A DNA stretch of 64,000 nucleotides from JAXMBN01 sp046349875 (GCA_046349875.1 JAXMBN010000028.1:1-64000), one strand, 5' to 3'. Positions 37,298 through 46,474 are shown, counted from the first letter of the stretch. The notes: a model not told the origin generated them from the letters alone. Translations and numbers: made by a program.

Positions 37298-38351
37298 CCT
37301 TACCCAAGGCGACTTCAAAACGCCCTGTTGAATCCGCCGCTCCACGGGCCATGCCTGGCGTGTTGAACGGCATGACGATGTTGCCTTGATGATCGACCGC
37401 AATCAATCCGCCGCTATCTTCGGGCAAGACTTTCTCGATCGCTTCGGTTGTTGCTGCTTTCAAACTGGTTCCAACGAGTTCCATTTTGAGCGAGATCGTA
37501 GCGGCAATCACATTGCGAATGTAATACTCACCGGTCCCAGTGCAGCTCACGGCGCACGTTTGATTCTTCGCATAGGTTCCCGCACCGATGATGGGCGAAT
37601 CACCAATGCGACCGAATCGCTTTCCTAGTAGACCTCCGGTACTCGTCCCTGCGGCGAGATTCCCTTCAATATCGAGCACCACGCAACCTACCGTTCCTAG
37701 ATAAAACAGTGGATCGTCGACAGCTAGTGGATCGACTCGCGTGGTCGACTTGGCATTGGCTTGTCTTTCTTTCCACTTATTCCAATTGGCGATTTGTTCT
37801 TCCGTCTTGAAATAGTCAGGCGGAACCAATTCCATTCCGACCTTCTCGCCAAATTGATCGGCTCCATCTGCCATCAGCAGAATGTGCGATGTTTCTGAAA
37901 TGACTTTGCGAGCTGCCGAGATCGGGTTCTTAATACGACGAACACCAGCAACGGCGCCACACGTCAAATCGCGGCCATCCATAATCGATGCATCAAGCAC
38001 CGCGTCGCCATTTTCATTCAATACGGCACCTTTGCCAGCGTTGAAGAGTGGGTTGTCTTCGAGCGATCGTACAACCGCTTCCACCACATCCATCGCCTTG
38101 CCACCTGCTTGAAGCTTGTCTTTGCCAATCCGCAAGGAAGCTTGCAGAGCATCCAGCCTGGTTTGAATCTGTTGATCGGTCCACTTCGAAGGATCAGCTC
38201 CTGCTCCGCCGTGAATGGCAATGGCCCATTTGCGTTGTTGAGAGGATTCAGTCGAATCGGTCACTGAGCGAACTCCTTGAGCCTGAGCTTTTCCTATGTT
38301 GGCGAAGAGAACGAAGAACAGAAGAGCATGTATCGCGCGAAATGGTATCGA
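37284..38351 (-). CDS. Secreted isoaspartyl peptidase / L-asparaginase (Ntn hydrolase)
   Basis: About 355 residues from the GTG at 38351 (SIPFRAIHALLFFVLFANIGKAQAQG, a signal peptide); ATG 38390 adds 13. The plant-type asparaginase fold is visible: WAIAIHGGAGADPSKW, AGKGAVLNENG, LDASIMDG, and the autocatalytic cleavage site with Thr nucleophile in GTVGCVVLD, followed by GGLLGKRFGRIGDSPIIGAGTYA. It should hydrolyse isoaspartyl dipeptides or asparagine after self-processing into two chains. The stop overlaps the membrane kinase start. Confidence 0.92.
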   Translation of the reverse strand, partial: SIPFRAIHALLFFVLFANIGKAQAQGVRSVTDSTESSQQRKWAIAIHGGAGADPSKWTDQQIQTRLDALQASLRIGKDKLQAGGKAMDVVEAVVRSLEDNPLFNAGKGAVLNENGDAVLDASIMDGRDLTCGAVAGVRRIKNPISAARKVISETSHILLMADGADQFGEKVGMELVPPDYFKTEEQIANWNKWKERQANAKSTTRVDPLAVDDPLFYLGTVGCVVLDIEGNLAAGTSTGGLLGKRFGRIGDSPIIGAGTYAKNQTCAVSCTGTGEYYIRNVIAATISLKMELVGTSLKAATTEAIEKVLPEDSGGLIAVDHQGNIVMPFNTPGMARGAADSTGRFEVALGKDGPR

Positions 38352-38467
38352 CACCTGGGAGCCTCCGTTAAAGCACTGGGTGCAGCACAACGAGATGACG
38401 CCAGGTCATGGCCTGCGGGCGAAACATCATCGTTCAGTCCCCATTGTTGTACCGTAGAGGCAAGCTC

Positions 38468-39496
38468 CTATCGACTACCCTTTTGTACTCGCAATGTGTC
38501 GAGCACCTGTTGAAAATCAGGAGGAATGGGGGCCACAAACTCAAGCGGCTCACCTGAGATTGGGTGGGCCAAGCAAAGGCGATGAGCATGCAACGCTTGC
38601 CGTTCTAACAATACGTCGTCATCGCCAGGCTTGGGTGGTAGTCCAGAAACCTGACGCCGAAGTAGTTGGCCTCGCGTGATTCGAGCGTGTCCGGCATAGA
38701 GTCGATCACAAAGAATCGGTATGCCCGAGTGGGCAAGGTGGACTCGAATTTGATGGGTACGGCCCGTTTTCGGAAAGACCTTCAAAAAACAAAAACCCTC
38801 AAAGCGTTCGGCCACCTCATACATCGTCTCGGCATCACGGCTGCTTTCGTGACCAGATCGAATCGCCATCTTGTCTCGCTGGTACGGATGGTGCCCAATC
38901 GGTAGCCGAATCCAATCGCGATCCAGATCCTTACTGCCAACGCTGATGGCTAGATACTCTTTCGAGACCTCACGAGCTTCAAACTGAGCCGCTAACTTGA
39001 AGTGGACGGCATTCGTTTTCGCAATGGCAATCACGCCACTGGTATCTCGGTCGAGTCGATGAACGATTCCTGGCCTGGTCGTCCCACCAGCATCGCTCAG
39101 ATTTTGGAAGTGGTGAGCCAAGGCGCTCGTGAGTGTTCCCTTCCAGTTTCCTTTCGCTGGATGAACAACCATGCCAGCCGGCTTGTCGATGATGGCCAAG
39201 GCCTCATCTTCGTATAAGACGCGAATGGGGATGTCCTCAGGAACAGGACCATCGTCGGGTGGCGGTGGTAGATCGATTTCGATCTTATGCCCCAACTGCA
39301 CGCGAAAACTTGGCTTTACCGGTCGACCATTCAGTCGCACTCCGCCTTCATGCAATACCTTACGCAAGAAGACTCGGCTATAACCATCGCACTTCAGCGA
39401 AAGAAAAAGATCGATTCTCTGCCCGACATCCTGCTCGGCAACTTCAAATTGGACCAGTCGTGTTTCAGTCACCTGAGCAGATACGCTTTCATGCAA
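38468..39496 (-). CDS. rluD: RluA-family pseudouridine synthase (RluD-like)
   Basis: 342 residues. An N-terminal S4 RNA-binding domain (QRIDLFLSLKCDGYSRVFLRKVLHEGGVRLNGRPV) precedes a catalytic domain with IIDKPAGMVVHPAKGN, the catalytic Asp in HRLDRDTSGVIAIAK, KEYLAI and RTHQIRVHLAHSGIPILCDRLY. Length and the S4 domain fit RluD, which modifies 23S rRNA U1911/1915/1917, but RluA-family members are hard to separate by sequence. Gaps on either side (77 and 141 bp) hold no gene. Confidence 0.9.
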   Translation of the reverse strand: MHESVSAQVTETRLVQFEVAEQDVGQRIDLFLSLKCDGYSRVFLRKVLHEGGVRLNGRPVKPSFRVQLGHKIEIDLPPPPDDGPVPEDIPIRVLYEDEALAIIDKPAGMVVHPAKGNWKGTLTSALAHHFQNLSDAGGTTRPGIVHRLDRDTSGVIAIAKTNAVHFKLAAQFEAREVSKEYLAISVGSKDLDRDWIRLPIGHHPYQRDKMAIRSGHESSRDAETMYEVAERFEGFCFLKVFPKTGRTHQIRVHLAHSGIPILCDRLYAGHARITRGQLLRRQVSGLPPKPGDDDVLLERQALHAHRLCLAHPISGEPLEFVAPIPPDFQQVLDTLRVQKGSR

Positions 39497-39598
39497 TCGC
39501 AGTGGTTATTCCACTCATCCACCGCGATCAACATCAATCAAAAGAAAACCAATCCGCTACATCCATGAGCGGCTCAAGCACTAGGAAAGTGCTCAACG

Positions 39599-39618
39599 AG
39601 GCAACGTGATTGTTGCCT
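39599..39618 (-). terminator. Possible terminator after the TPR protein gene
   Basis: aggcaac (39599-39605) pairs with gttgcct (39612-39618), 20 bp past the TPR gene stop at 39638. On the minus strand only a weak U-rich tail follows. Confidence 0.35.
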
Positions 39619-39637
39619 TTCAGTCGGCCTGAAAATA

Positions 39638-40549
39638 CTAGAACTTGGGAGCCTCAGTTGTTGTACCAGCGGCAGGTTCAGTAGACTTCGGTGCTTCGCT
39701 CTTCTCCGGCGATGGAGCACTTGTTTCCGTAGCAGCAGGAGCGGCCGGTTTGGCTTCTTCGGTCGTGGGCTGCACGGCAGGCGTTTCAAGGCCTGGATTG
39801 GCCGGCGCTGGGTTTACCGGTGCAGGATTGGCTGCTGCTGGTGTATTGGCAGATGGCTCAATCGTCGGAAAGCTGAGGTTCGGATTACCTGGAAGGTTAT
39901 TCAACGGAGGCAGATTCAATGGGCTTGCCACATCGGGCTTGTATTCTTTAAACCACGCGAAGAATGCCTTCCCTTCTGGTCCATCCATCCAGTCGATACG
40001 ACGTTGCACTTCTGTTGCTAATGAAGGAGTTACCGATTGCATTTGAAGCAGCTTCTTGTAATTCGACGTGGCCTTCTCCGCATCGCCCATCGTTTCATAC
40101 ACCTGAGCCAAACCAAAGGTAGCTCGAACTCGCAACAAGGGATCATGAGAATCGATCAGCGCGTCATAGCCTTTGGATGCCTTTTGCAAGACATCTTCCG
40201 CTTGCTTCTTATCGCGGAAAATCAGGTCCAAGCCTTGTTGAAGATAGCGGTCCGCCTGAGCTTGCCGAGCCCAGCCTGCTGCGGCCGTGTTTGGATAATC
40301 TTCGTGAATGGGAGCCCAGTCATCCGCGGCCGGATTCTGAGAGCCAGTGGCGAAGTAGAAGTCGGTCCAGGCTTTGGATTCGGTGTTTAGCGAACTGTTA
40401 TGCCAAATCGCCATCACGATGCCAAGGATCGAAACGACGGCGATGCCCCCTAAAACGATTGGGGTAAAGGGCTTGGCTTGCTCAATCGCCTTGCCGGTTT
40501 GGTCTGCCAAGACGTTGGTTTGGAGCTGGTGTCGGTGTTCGCTTTTCAT
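39638..40549 (-). CDS. Single-pass TPR protein with Pro/Ala-rich tail
   Basis: 303 residues from ATG 40549, with gagga 6 bases upstream; the longer frame to 40648 runs into uppP and is rejected. Order: short basic cytoplasmic N-terminus, one transmembrane helix (~28-50, FTPIVLGGIAVVSILGIVMAIW), TPR-like repeats (~75-195, SKGYDALIDSHDPLLRVRATFGLAQVYETMGDAEKATSNYKKLLQM), then a 90-residue Pro/Ala/Thr/Glu tail (NPAPVNPAPANPG). The fold resembles YfgM/TPR_21-type envelope proteins that scaffold membrane complexes; the specific role is unknown. Confidence 0.75.
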   Translation of the reverse strand: MKSEHRHQLQTNVLADQTGKAIEQAKPFTPIVLGGIAVVSILGIVMAIWHNSSLNTESKAWTDFYFATGSQNPAADDWAPIHEDYPNTAAAGWARQAQADRYLQQGLDLIFRDKKQAEDVLQKASKGYDALIDSHDPLLRVRATFGLAQVYETMGDAEKATSNYKKLLQMQSVTPSLATEVQRRIDWMDGPEGKAFFAWFKEYKPDVASPLNLPPLNNLPGNPNLSFPTIEPSANTPAAANPAPVNPAPANPGLETPAVQPTTEEAKPAAPAATETSAPSPEKSEAPKSTEPAAGTTTEAPKF

Positions 40550-40607
40550 CGATTTCCTCGGTCGCAAAAATTCCAAACCGCAAATATAGGGTTGTCTGCG
40601 ATTTGCC

Positions 40608-41444
40608 TCAAGACGAGGCAATCCATGCCAGCAGTCCAAGCCCCGCAATCAACCGATAAAGTGCAAAAACGCCAAATCCATGTCGACGGACCCAGGCCAT
40701 AAACCAAGCAATCACCGCAAACGCCACAATAAAACTGACCAAAAAACCGACACCAAGTACCACCCATTCCCTTCCTTCCACCGATTCCGGGGTGTTCATG
40801 GCAAATTGGGTAAGTTTGAAGCCCGATGCAGCCACCATGACCGGAATCGACAGAAAGAAGCTGAATTCAAGCGCGGTTTTGCGGTCTAGCCCCATGATCT
40901 GTCCCCCCGCAATCGTCGCCATCGAACGGCTTGTTCCTGGAAAAGCAGCAGCAAAGATCTGAAACAGCCCGATCACAAGGGCCTGCGCCAGCGTCATTCT
41001 CTCCATCGCATCGGTGTGGAACTTGGGGCTGTAGATCTTGTCCACCCACCACATCAAAACTCCGCCAACGATCAGAGCGATGGCCATAAAATCAAGCCTC
41101 TCCAAGTTCTCTCCGATCTTCTCGTCGATCAAAAAGCAGGGTCCCGCCGTGACAACAAAACTGATCAAAACCAAAACCAACGGATGACGCCAACGAGGTT
41201 CGTCAGGTGTTACAGGACTGACGAAACTCTGGAGAAACGAGACTAGCTTCCTCCAAAAGTAGGCCACAACCGCTAAGATAGCTCCCAGTTGAATGACCAC
41301 CGAGAACATCTTCCAATAGCTACTTGTCATATCCATCGACAGCAACGATTGGCAAATGCGGATGTGAGCTGTCGAGCTAACAGGAAGGAATTCGGTAAGA
41401 CCTTCCACGACCCCTAAGAGGATGGCAATCCAATAATCGTTCAA
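40608..41444 (-). CDS. uppP: Undecaprenyl-diphosphatase
   Basis: 278 residues, about seven to eight membrane helices. Family signatures are EGLTEFLPVSSTAH (residues 14-27, with catalytic Glu and Ser) and PGTSRSMATI. It recycles the lipid carrier for cell-wall and O-antigen synthesis (BacA type). It lies 58 bp upstream of the TPR gene. Presence fits the now established existence of peptidoglycan in planctomycetes. Confidence 0.95.
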   Translation of the reverse strand: MNDYWIAILLGVVEGLTEFLPVSSTAHIRICQSLLSMDMTSSYWKMFSVVIQLGAILAVVAYFWRKLVSFLQSFVSPVTPDEPRWRHPLVLVLISFVVTAGPCFLIDEKIGENLERLDFMAIALIVGGVLMWWVDKIYSPKFHTDAMERMTLAQALVIGLFQIFAAAFPGTSRSMATIAGGQIMGLDRKTALEFSFFLSIPVMVAASGFKLTQFAMNTPESVEGREWVVLGVGFLVSFIVAFAVIAWFMAWVRRHGFGVFALYRLIAGLGLLAWIASS

Positions 41445-41542
41445 CGATGGGTTCCTCGAGTTGGAGTCGCTTCAAAACCTAAAGTCTAATGCGAAGCTGT
41501 TGAACCGAAAACAGCATTCCAACCTATAGTCTAGTCTTCACG

Positions 41543-42076
41543 ATGTCGAATTCAGATTTCAATCCCTACGCCGATACATCTCGCACTGCCGAACCCCCAA
41601 TGCAACCGCAAGGGGATCACCGCATCGTGAACCAGGTTCCCATCGTCGGCGCGTTGCTCATCGTGGTGGGAGTGCTTGAACTCCTCATGAGCGCGATGCT
41701 TCTGATTGGCGCCGCATTTTTGCCTGTGGCAATCGCTCAGGCCCAAAAGCAGAATGCCGGGAATCAAATCGATACAACGGTTATGAATGTCATGCTGGGC
41801 TATTACATCGGAATCGGAGGGATTACCTTTGTGTTCGCGATTCTCCGAATAATCGCTGGCTCGTTGGCCTTTTTCTTGAAAGGCCGAGGGCTTCTCTTCG
41901 TATCCTTGATCGGTGGATTGGTATCGATTGGGACCTTCTATTGCGCGATCTTCTCGATCGGAATCGGCGTGTATGGCTTGGTTGTATTACTGCATCCAAG
42001 TGTGAAGTTGGCATTCGATATGAGGCAATCAGGAATGTCGGCCGAAGAAGTTCGAAATCGACTCTTGCGATCATGA
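41543..42076 (+). CDS. Four-helix membrane protein of unknown function
   Basis: 177 residues. A Pro/Gln-rich, likely cytoplasmic N-terminus (MSNSDFNPYADTSRTAEPPMQPQ) precedes four hydrophobic helices (~33-58, 80-103, 108-130, 134-150), then a C-terminal amphipathic segment (VKLAFDMRQSGMSAEEVRNRLL). The FNPYAD opening is a recurrent N-terminus of small planctomycete membrane proteins. No catalytic motif; function unknown. Confidence 0.65.
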   Translation: MSNSDFNPYADTSRTAEPPMQPQGDHRIVNQVPIVGALLIVVGVLELLMSAMLLIGAAFLPVAIAQAQKQNAGNQIDTTVMNVMLGYYIGIGGITFVFAILRIIAGSLAFFLKGRGLLFVSLIGGLVSIGTFYCAIFSIGIGVYGLVVLLHPSVKLAFDMRQSGMSAEEVRNRLLRS

Positions 42077-42080
42077 TCGT

Positions 42081-42170
42081 AGAGCACCGTAGTGCGATCG
42101 TCCCGATCGTGGGAAACCGTAGTGCGATCGTCCCGATCGTGGAAAACCGCAGTGCGATCGTCCCGATCGT
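42081..42170. repeat. Three tandem copies of a 30-bp repeat
   Basis: Units start at 42081, 42111 and 42141. The last 20 bases of each unit (42091-42110, 42121-42140, 42151-42170) are identical; the first 10 vary. Each contains CGATCGT-CC-CGATCGT, that is two CGATCG palindromes. It begins 4 bp after the preceding stop codon and ends 111 bp before tyrA. Confidence 0.85.
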
Positions 42171-42281
42171 AAAGTTTTCGAATACGATCGACACGCTTTC
42201 GCTTTACAGCTACGAGCCTTTGGGAAATCTTGAATTGCCGTCTTAAGGCGAAACGCTCTTGTTAGGAAGTTGAATTCGTAC

Positions 42282-43157
42282 ATGTTTCAACGTGTTTGTA
42301 TTATGGGAGTCGGACTGCTCGGTGGTTCCATCGGCATGGCTTTGCGAGCGCGAAAGCTCGCGCGAGAAGTTGTGGGGCATGGCCGCTCGTCAGAGCGTTT
42401 GCAAAAAGCCATCGAACTTGGTGCGATCGATCTCGGATATTGCGATATTGCCGATGCCGCCCGCCATGCCGATTTGATTGTTGCCTGTGGTCCGGTTCAA
42501 GAGATTGCAAAGCAACTGGCGAGTGCAAGCCCATTCATGCTTCCGACTGGGGTCATGACCGATGTGGGAAGCACAAAAGAAACGATTCTAGATGAAGTTC
42601 ATCGGTTGGGAATCTCGCAATCGTTCGTTGGATCGCATCCGATGGCAGGCAGTGACCGAACGGGGGTCGAGCACGCATCAGCTGACTTGTTTGAAGGTCG
42701 CGTCGTCATTGTTACGACAGGTTCGCCTGTCGATCCAAATCGCTTGAATCGGATCGAATCGTTTTGGCGTTCCTTGGGGGCTCGCGTTATCCTCATGGGA
42801 CCGCACGAACACGATGTAGCTGTTGCGAGCATCAGTCATCTGCCGCATCTCTTGGCCGCAGCCCTCGCAGAATTTACTCCCGAGCAATGGATCGATGTGG
42901 CTGCAAGCGGTTGGGCGAGTACCACGCGCGTTGCCGCTGGGGACCCAGAGTTATGGCGGCAAATCTTCGAAGAGAATCGCGATTGTTTGGTCGATACCTT
43001 TCGAGCTTTTGAAGAACGTTTGAAGGTTTGGAAGAACGCCATCGAATTAGGTGATACGCAGCAGTTATTGCACCTATTGAGTGCTGCTCAAACGAAGCGA
43101 CTGAACGCCACGCATCAACATACCCGAGGTTCGGATGTATCGCGCACTCCAGGTTGA
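42282..43157 (+). CDS. tyrA: Prephenate dehydrogenase
   Basis: 291 residues from ATG 42282 (ribosome site aggaag 12 bases upstream); TTG 42270 is unlikely because the site would abut it. The NAD-binding Rossmann motif is VCIMGVGLLGGSIGMALRAR, and MTDVGSTKETI, GSHPMAGSDRTGVEHAS (catalytic/substrate His) and the all-helical C-terminal domain follow. It oxidatively decarboxylates prephenate for tyrosine synthesis. There is no ACT or chorismate mutase fusion. The stop overlaps the next gene by 23 bp. Confidence 0.94.
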   Translation: MFQRVCIMGVGLLGGSIGMALRARKLAREVVGHGRSSERLQKAIELGAIDLGYCDIADAARHADLIVACGPVQEIAKQLASASPFMLPTGVMTDVGSTKETILDEVHRLGISQSFVGSHPMAGSDRTGVEHASADLFEGRVVIVTTGSPVDPNRLNRIESFWRSLGARVILMGPHEHDVAVASISHLPHLLAAALAEFTPEQWIDVAASGWASTTRVAAGDPELWRQIFEENRDCLVDTFRAFEERLKVWKNAIELGDTQQLLHLLSAAQTKRLNATHQHTRGSDVSRTPG

Positions 43158-44196
43158 AGATCGCTACCAAGCGTTATGCCAAACGTTGGTGCAGAATGCG
43201 GCGAAATGCTCGACCAAAGAGGCTTGGCCTGCAGAATCCATGGAAGCATGCGGCATCGCAGGGGTTCATCGTTGGTTCGTTGATCGCGACCTAGGTGGGG
43301 ATGGATGGTCGGAAGGCGAGGTGATCGACGGTTATCTCATGCTCAGTCGTCACTGCTTGACCACAGCCTTCATCTTGACGCAACGAACGGGCGCGATGAA
43401 ACGCATCGCAGGAAGCGGCAATACCACGGCAATCGAGCGATGGTTGCTGGGGCTTCTCCAAGGCACGTGCTTCGGAACGGTTGGTATCAGTCATCTCACA
43501 ACGAGTCGTCAGCATTTAAAGCAACCCGCGCTCGTTGCACGATCATGTGGCCCATCGCGTTATCGACTTCACGGTTACTCTCCTTGGGTAACGGGGGCAG
43601 CTCATGCAGATGTTCTAGTCGTGGCCGCTGTTACCGAACAAGGCGATCAAATACTTGTGGCCGTGCCCACTCTGCTCCCTGGCGTTCGCGTTGCGGAACC
43701 GATGGAGTTGATTGCTGTATCGGGCAGCTGCACTGGCCGTGTTGATTTCGAGGAAGTCGAGATTGGGCCTGATGAACTGCTAGCTGGTCCAAGCCCTGAT
43801 GTGATGAAACAAGGAGTTGGAGCAGGAACCGGAGGTCTTCAAACCACAACGCTTGCTCTGGGCGTTTCCATGGCAGCGATCGATTTTTTGCAGCATGAAT
43901 CCGAGGTTCGCAAGGAACTGTCTGAGGTTGCTCAAAAACTAAAAGCAGATTGCCTTGCCATCATCGACGATCTACACGAGTGGCAAACTCCCCGCTGTAC
44001 ACCGGGAGAACTTAGGCAACGAGCCAATAGTATGGTCTTGAGATCGACCCAAGCCGCATTGACTGCCGCGAAGGGCGCAGGGTTTGTAGAAGGCCATCCC
44101 GTTGGACGCTGGGCTCGTGAAGCATTGTTCTTCTTAGTGTGGAGTTGTCCGCAGCCCGTGCTGCAGGCAAACCTGTGCGAACTCGCTGGACTCTAG
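43135..44196 (+). CDS. Acyl-CoA dehydrogenase-like protein
   Basis: 353 residues, shorter than the usual ~380. An N-terminal helical domain (GIAGVHRWFVDRDLGGDGWS, the ACAD substrate-gate region) precedes a beta domain (CFGTVGISHLTTSRQH, YRLHGYSPWVTGAAHADVLVVAA, FEEVEIGPDELL) and a reduced C-terminal helical bundle. The usual catalytic Glu in the C-terminal domain is not evident, so activity is doubtful. It overlaps tyrA by 23 bp and is thus translationally coupled to it, an odd pairing whose meaning is unknown. Confidence 0.75.
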   Translation: MYRALQVEDRYQALCQTLVQNAAKCSTKEAWPAESMEACGIAGVHRWFVDRDLGGDGWSEGEVIDGYLMLSRHCLTTAFILTQRTGAMKRIAGSGNTTAIERWLLGLLQGTCFGTVGISHLTTSRQHLKQPALVARSCGPSRYRLHGYSPWVTGAAHADVLVVAAVTEQGDQILVAVPTLLPGVRVAEPMELIAVSGSCTGRVDFEEVEIGPDELLAGPSPDVMKQGVGAGTGGLQTTTLALGVSMAAIDFLQHESEVRKELSEVAQKLKADCLAIIDDLHEWQTPRCTPGELRQRANSMVLRSTQAALTAAKGAGFVEGHPVGRWAREALFFLVWSCPQPVLQANLCELAGL

Positions 44197-44244
44197 TCTA
44201 TAGTCCATGTCGAGCCATCGAATGTCCTATGTAAGATTGGCAAA

Positions 44245-44277
44245 GGCCGAGACACGTCCGTTGACAATGCCTCGGCC
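44245..44277. terminator. Possible bidirectional terminator
   Basis: ggccgag (44245-44251) pairs with ctcggcc (44271-44277), flanked by AAA and CTT. It sits in the 127-bp convergent gap between the acyl-CoA dehydrogenase-like gene and the S9 peptidase gene. Confidence 0.4.
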
Positions 44278-44323
44278 CTTGCTTGCTTCATTTGCCGCAG
44301 GTCTATGTTCGCTGCCGAGGTCC

Positions 44324-46474
44324 CTAAGGTTTGGCTTGAAGGTGGCGTTCAAGCCAATCGAAGAAGACGCGATTCCATAGGACACCGTTTTGTGGTTTGG
44401 TGATCCAGTGTCCTTCTTCTGGGAAGTACAGGAACCGCGAAGGGACACCTTGAATTTGGGCTGCCGTGAAGGCTTCGATCCCTTGCGTTACAGGTACGCG
44501 GAAGTCCTTTTCACCATGGATTACCAAGAGCGGGGTCTTCCAGTTTCCGATGAATCGATGTGGTGAAAAGGCGTCGTAGTTTTTCTTGACGGACTCGCTG
44601 CTCCAATAGGGACCACCGAGATCATAGTTGACGAAGAAAAGCTCTTCCGTTGATCCATACATCGACTCCAGGTTAAATACCCCGCAGTGAGCGATCATGG
44701 CTTTGAATCGACTTTCAGCATTCCCCATGAGCCAGTAAACGGTGTATCCACCAAACGATGCACCCACCGCACCGACTCGCTTGGAATCAACATAGGGTTC
44801 GACGAGCATCGAATCGGTTGCGGCCAAGATATCTTTCATGGCCTGGCCACCCCAATCACCACTGATTTGATCGTTCCACTGCTGACCAAATCCAGGCAGC
44901 CCACGTCGATTCACTGCAAGCACCACGTAACCCTGAGAAGCCATCAAGTGGAAGTTCCAGCGAAAGCTAAAGAACTGACCGATTTGTCCCTGCGGCCCGC
45001 CTTGGCAATAGACCAACATCGGATACGACTTGGTCGCATCAAAATTAGGTGGCAGGATAACCCAGTTGTGAATCTGCTTGCCATCGCTTGCACGTACCCA
45101 ACGTTCTTCGACAGTTGGCAATTGCAAGGCTGACATGAGCGACTCATTGACCGAGCTCACGGTGACCGTGGGGCCTGAGGAGGTAACGATCGCCAATTCA
45201 TTTGGACGCAGCATACTTTGCTGAGTAACGATAAAAGCGTCTGACTTTGGAATGCTCGTTTGAACGTGGAAGTCGAACTGTCCTTGCGTACGTTGACGAA
45301 CCCGCCCGCTAGAGACTTGGATCTCGTACGCTTGTTGAGTCCCGGTGTTCTCGCTATCGAAATAAAGATGCGTCGAGTCATGGCTCCAGCGAATGTTGTG
45401 GCACGTTTGATCCAAGCCCTCGGTCAATTCTCGAAGCGATCCAGTCGATCGATCGTAGAGCATGATTCGATTGCGATCGGCTTCAAAGCCAGGACGTTTC
45501 ATCGAAAGAAAAGCAATGTACTTACCGTCCGGTGAGTAGTTCGGTTCGGTATCGTAACCTGGCATTCCCGGTGTAACGTTCTTGAGCTGGCCACCTTGCA
45601 CTGGAACCAAAAAGATGCTGCTATCGGTCGACTCCGCAGGGTTGTTGACCAGTTTGATCGTCAATGCCAGTTCTTGTCCATCCGAAGAGAAATTGAAGTG
45701 CTCTGAACCAGCCAACGGTGGCAAAGGACAGTCTGCTTTGAGACCTACCATGAGATCGCGTGCCTCACCCACAGTGCCGTCGTCGTTCCAGGAAGCAACG
45801 TGAACGTGGCTGTACGCATAATCGTGCCATGCGTTCCAATGGCGATACATGAGGCTATCAATGATGCGAGCGTCGGCTTTAGGGAGGTCCGGATAAAGCT
45901 CTTGTGGAGTTGGATCGAGCTTGATGTCGAGTGTAAACGCGAGATGTTTGCCTGAGGGCGAAACTTTTAGGTTCCCGATGCCGCCAGCAATTTTAGTGAG
46001 CTGAACTTTCTTAGCGGACGAAGGATCTATCGACCAAGCTTGAGGGTCCTTAGAGCCTTCTTCACCCGCGGCAATGTAAACCAAACGAAGTCCATCGGGT
46101 CGTTGAACCCAGTGAATTGCATTGAGCCCTTTGGTTGCTTCGATAAGGGTCTTTTCTGAAGCGAGTGGAACCAACGGCGTTTCAAATCCACCGGCGCTTT
46201 TGTTGGAAGGCTTTGCGGTCATCGTGGATGCAAGATCGGCGATGCGAACTTCCGTCTTGCTCGCATTCTCAGCTACGTCATAACGTGAAACCGTATATGC
46301 AAGCCAATGTGCATCAGGTGACACCGTCACTTCGCCAATGCGAGCGAACTCATATAGCTTTTCCGTTGTCAGCCGTTGTCCTTCTTTCCGTTCTTGGCTC
46401 CATCCAACGTTGCCCCACAACGAAGCCAAAGCCAATCCAAGAACGATCAGCCCAAACCGTCTAACGTAGTTCAT
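44324..46474 (-). CDS. Secreted S9 family prolyl-oligopeptidase-like peptidase
   Basis: 716 residues from ATG 46474 (ggaag 6 bases upstream); ATG 46480 abuts that site. Signal peptide RRFGLIVLGLALASLWGNVGWSQE. A beta-propeller of PD40-type blades follows (~30-450; YDTEPNYSPDGKYIAFLSMKRPGF, NIRWSHDSTHLYFDSE), then the catalytic alpha/beta-hydrolase domain with nucleophile GASFGGYTVYW (GxSxGG), Asp in VIHGEKDFRVPV and His in EEGHWI. This is the acylaminoacyl-peptidase / DPP-like layout; it trims oligopeptides outside the cytoplasm. Stand-alone gene. Confidence 0.93.
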   Translation of the reverse strand: MNYVRRFGLIVLGLALASLWGNVGWSQERKEGQRLTTEKLYEFARIGEVTVSPDAHWLAYTVSRYDVAENASKTEVRIADLASTMTAKPSNKSAGGFETPLVPLASEKTLIEATKGLNAIHWVQRPDGLRLVYIAAGEEGSKDPQAWSIDPSSAKKVQLTKIAGGIGNLKVSPSGKHLAFTLDIKLDPTPQELYPDLPKADARIIDSLMYRHWNAWHDYAYSHVHVASWNDDGTVGEARDLMVGLKADCPLPPLAGSEHFNFSSDGQELALTIKLVNNPAESTDSSIFLVPVQGGQLKNVTPGMPGYDTEPNYSPDGKYIAFLSMKRPGFEADRNRIMLYDRSTGSLRELTEGLDQTCHNIRWSHDSTHLYFDSENTGTQQAYEIQVSSGRVRQRTQGQFDFHVQTSIPKSDAFIVTQQSMLRPNELAIVTSSGPTVTVSSVNESLMSALQLPTVEERWVRASDGKQIHNWVILPPNFDATKSYPMLVYCQGGPQGQIGQFFSFRWNFHLMASQGYVVLAVNRRGLPGFGQQWNDQISGDWGGQAMKDILAATDSMLVEPYVDSKRVGAVGASFGGYTVYWLMGNAESRFKAMIAHCGVFNLESMYGSTEELFFVNYDLGGPYWSSESVKKNYDAFSPHRFIGNWKTPLLVIHGEKDFRVPVTQGIEAFTAAQIQGVPSRFLYFPEEGHWITKPQNGVLWNRVFFDWLERHLQAKP

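Noticed and set aside
42081..42170. 30-bp repeats as a CRISPR array
   Set aside because: The units abut directly with only 10 variable bases, no spacers of normal length, and no cas genes are seen.
41823..42194. 123-codon minus-strand frame with STIGTIALRF repeats
   Set aside because: The repeats simply translate the 30-bp tandem array; most of the frame is antisense to the membrane protein gene.
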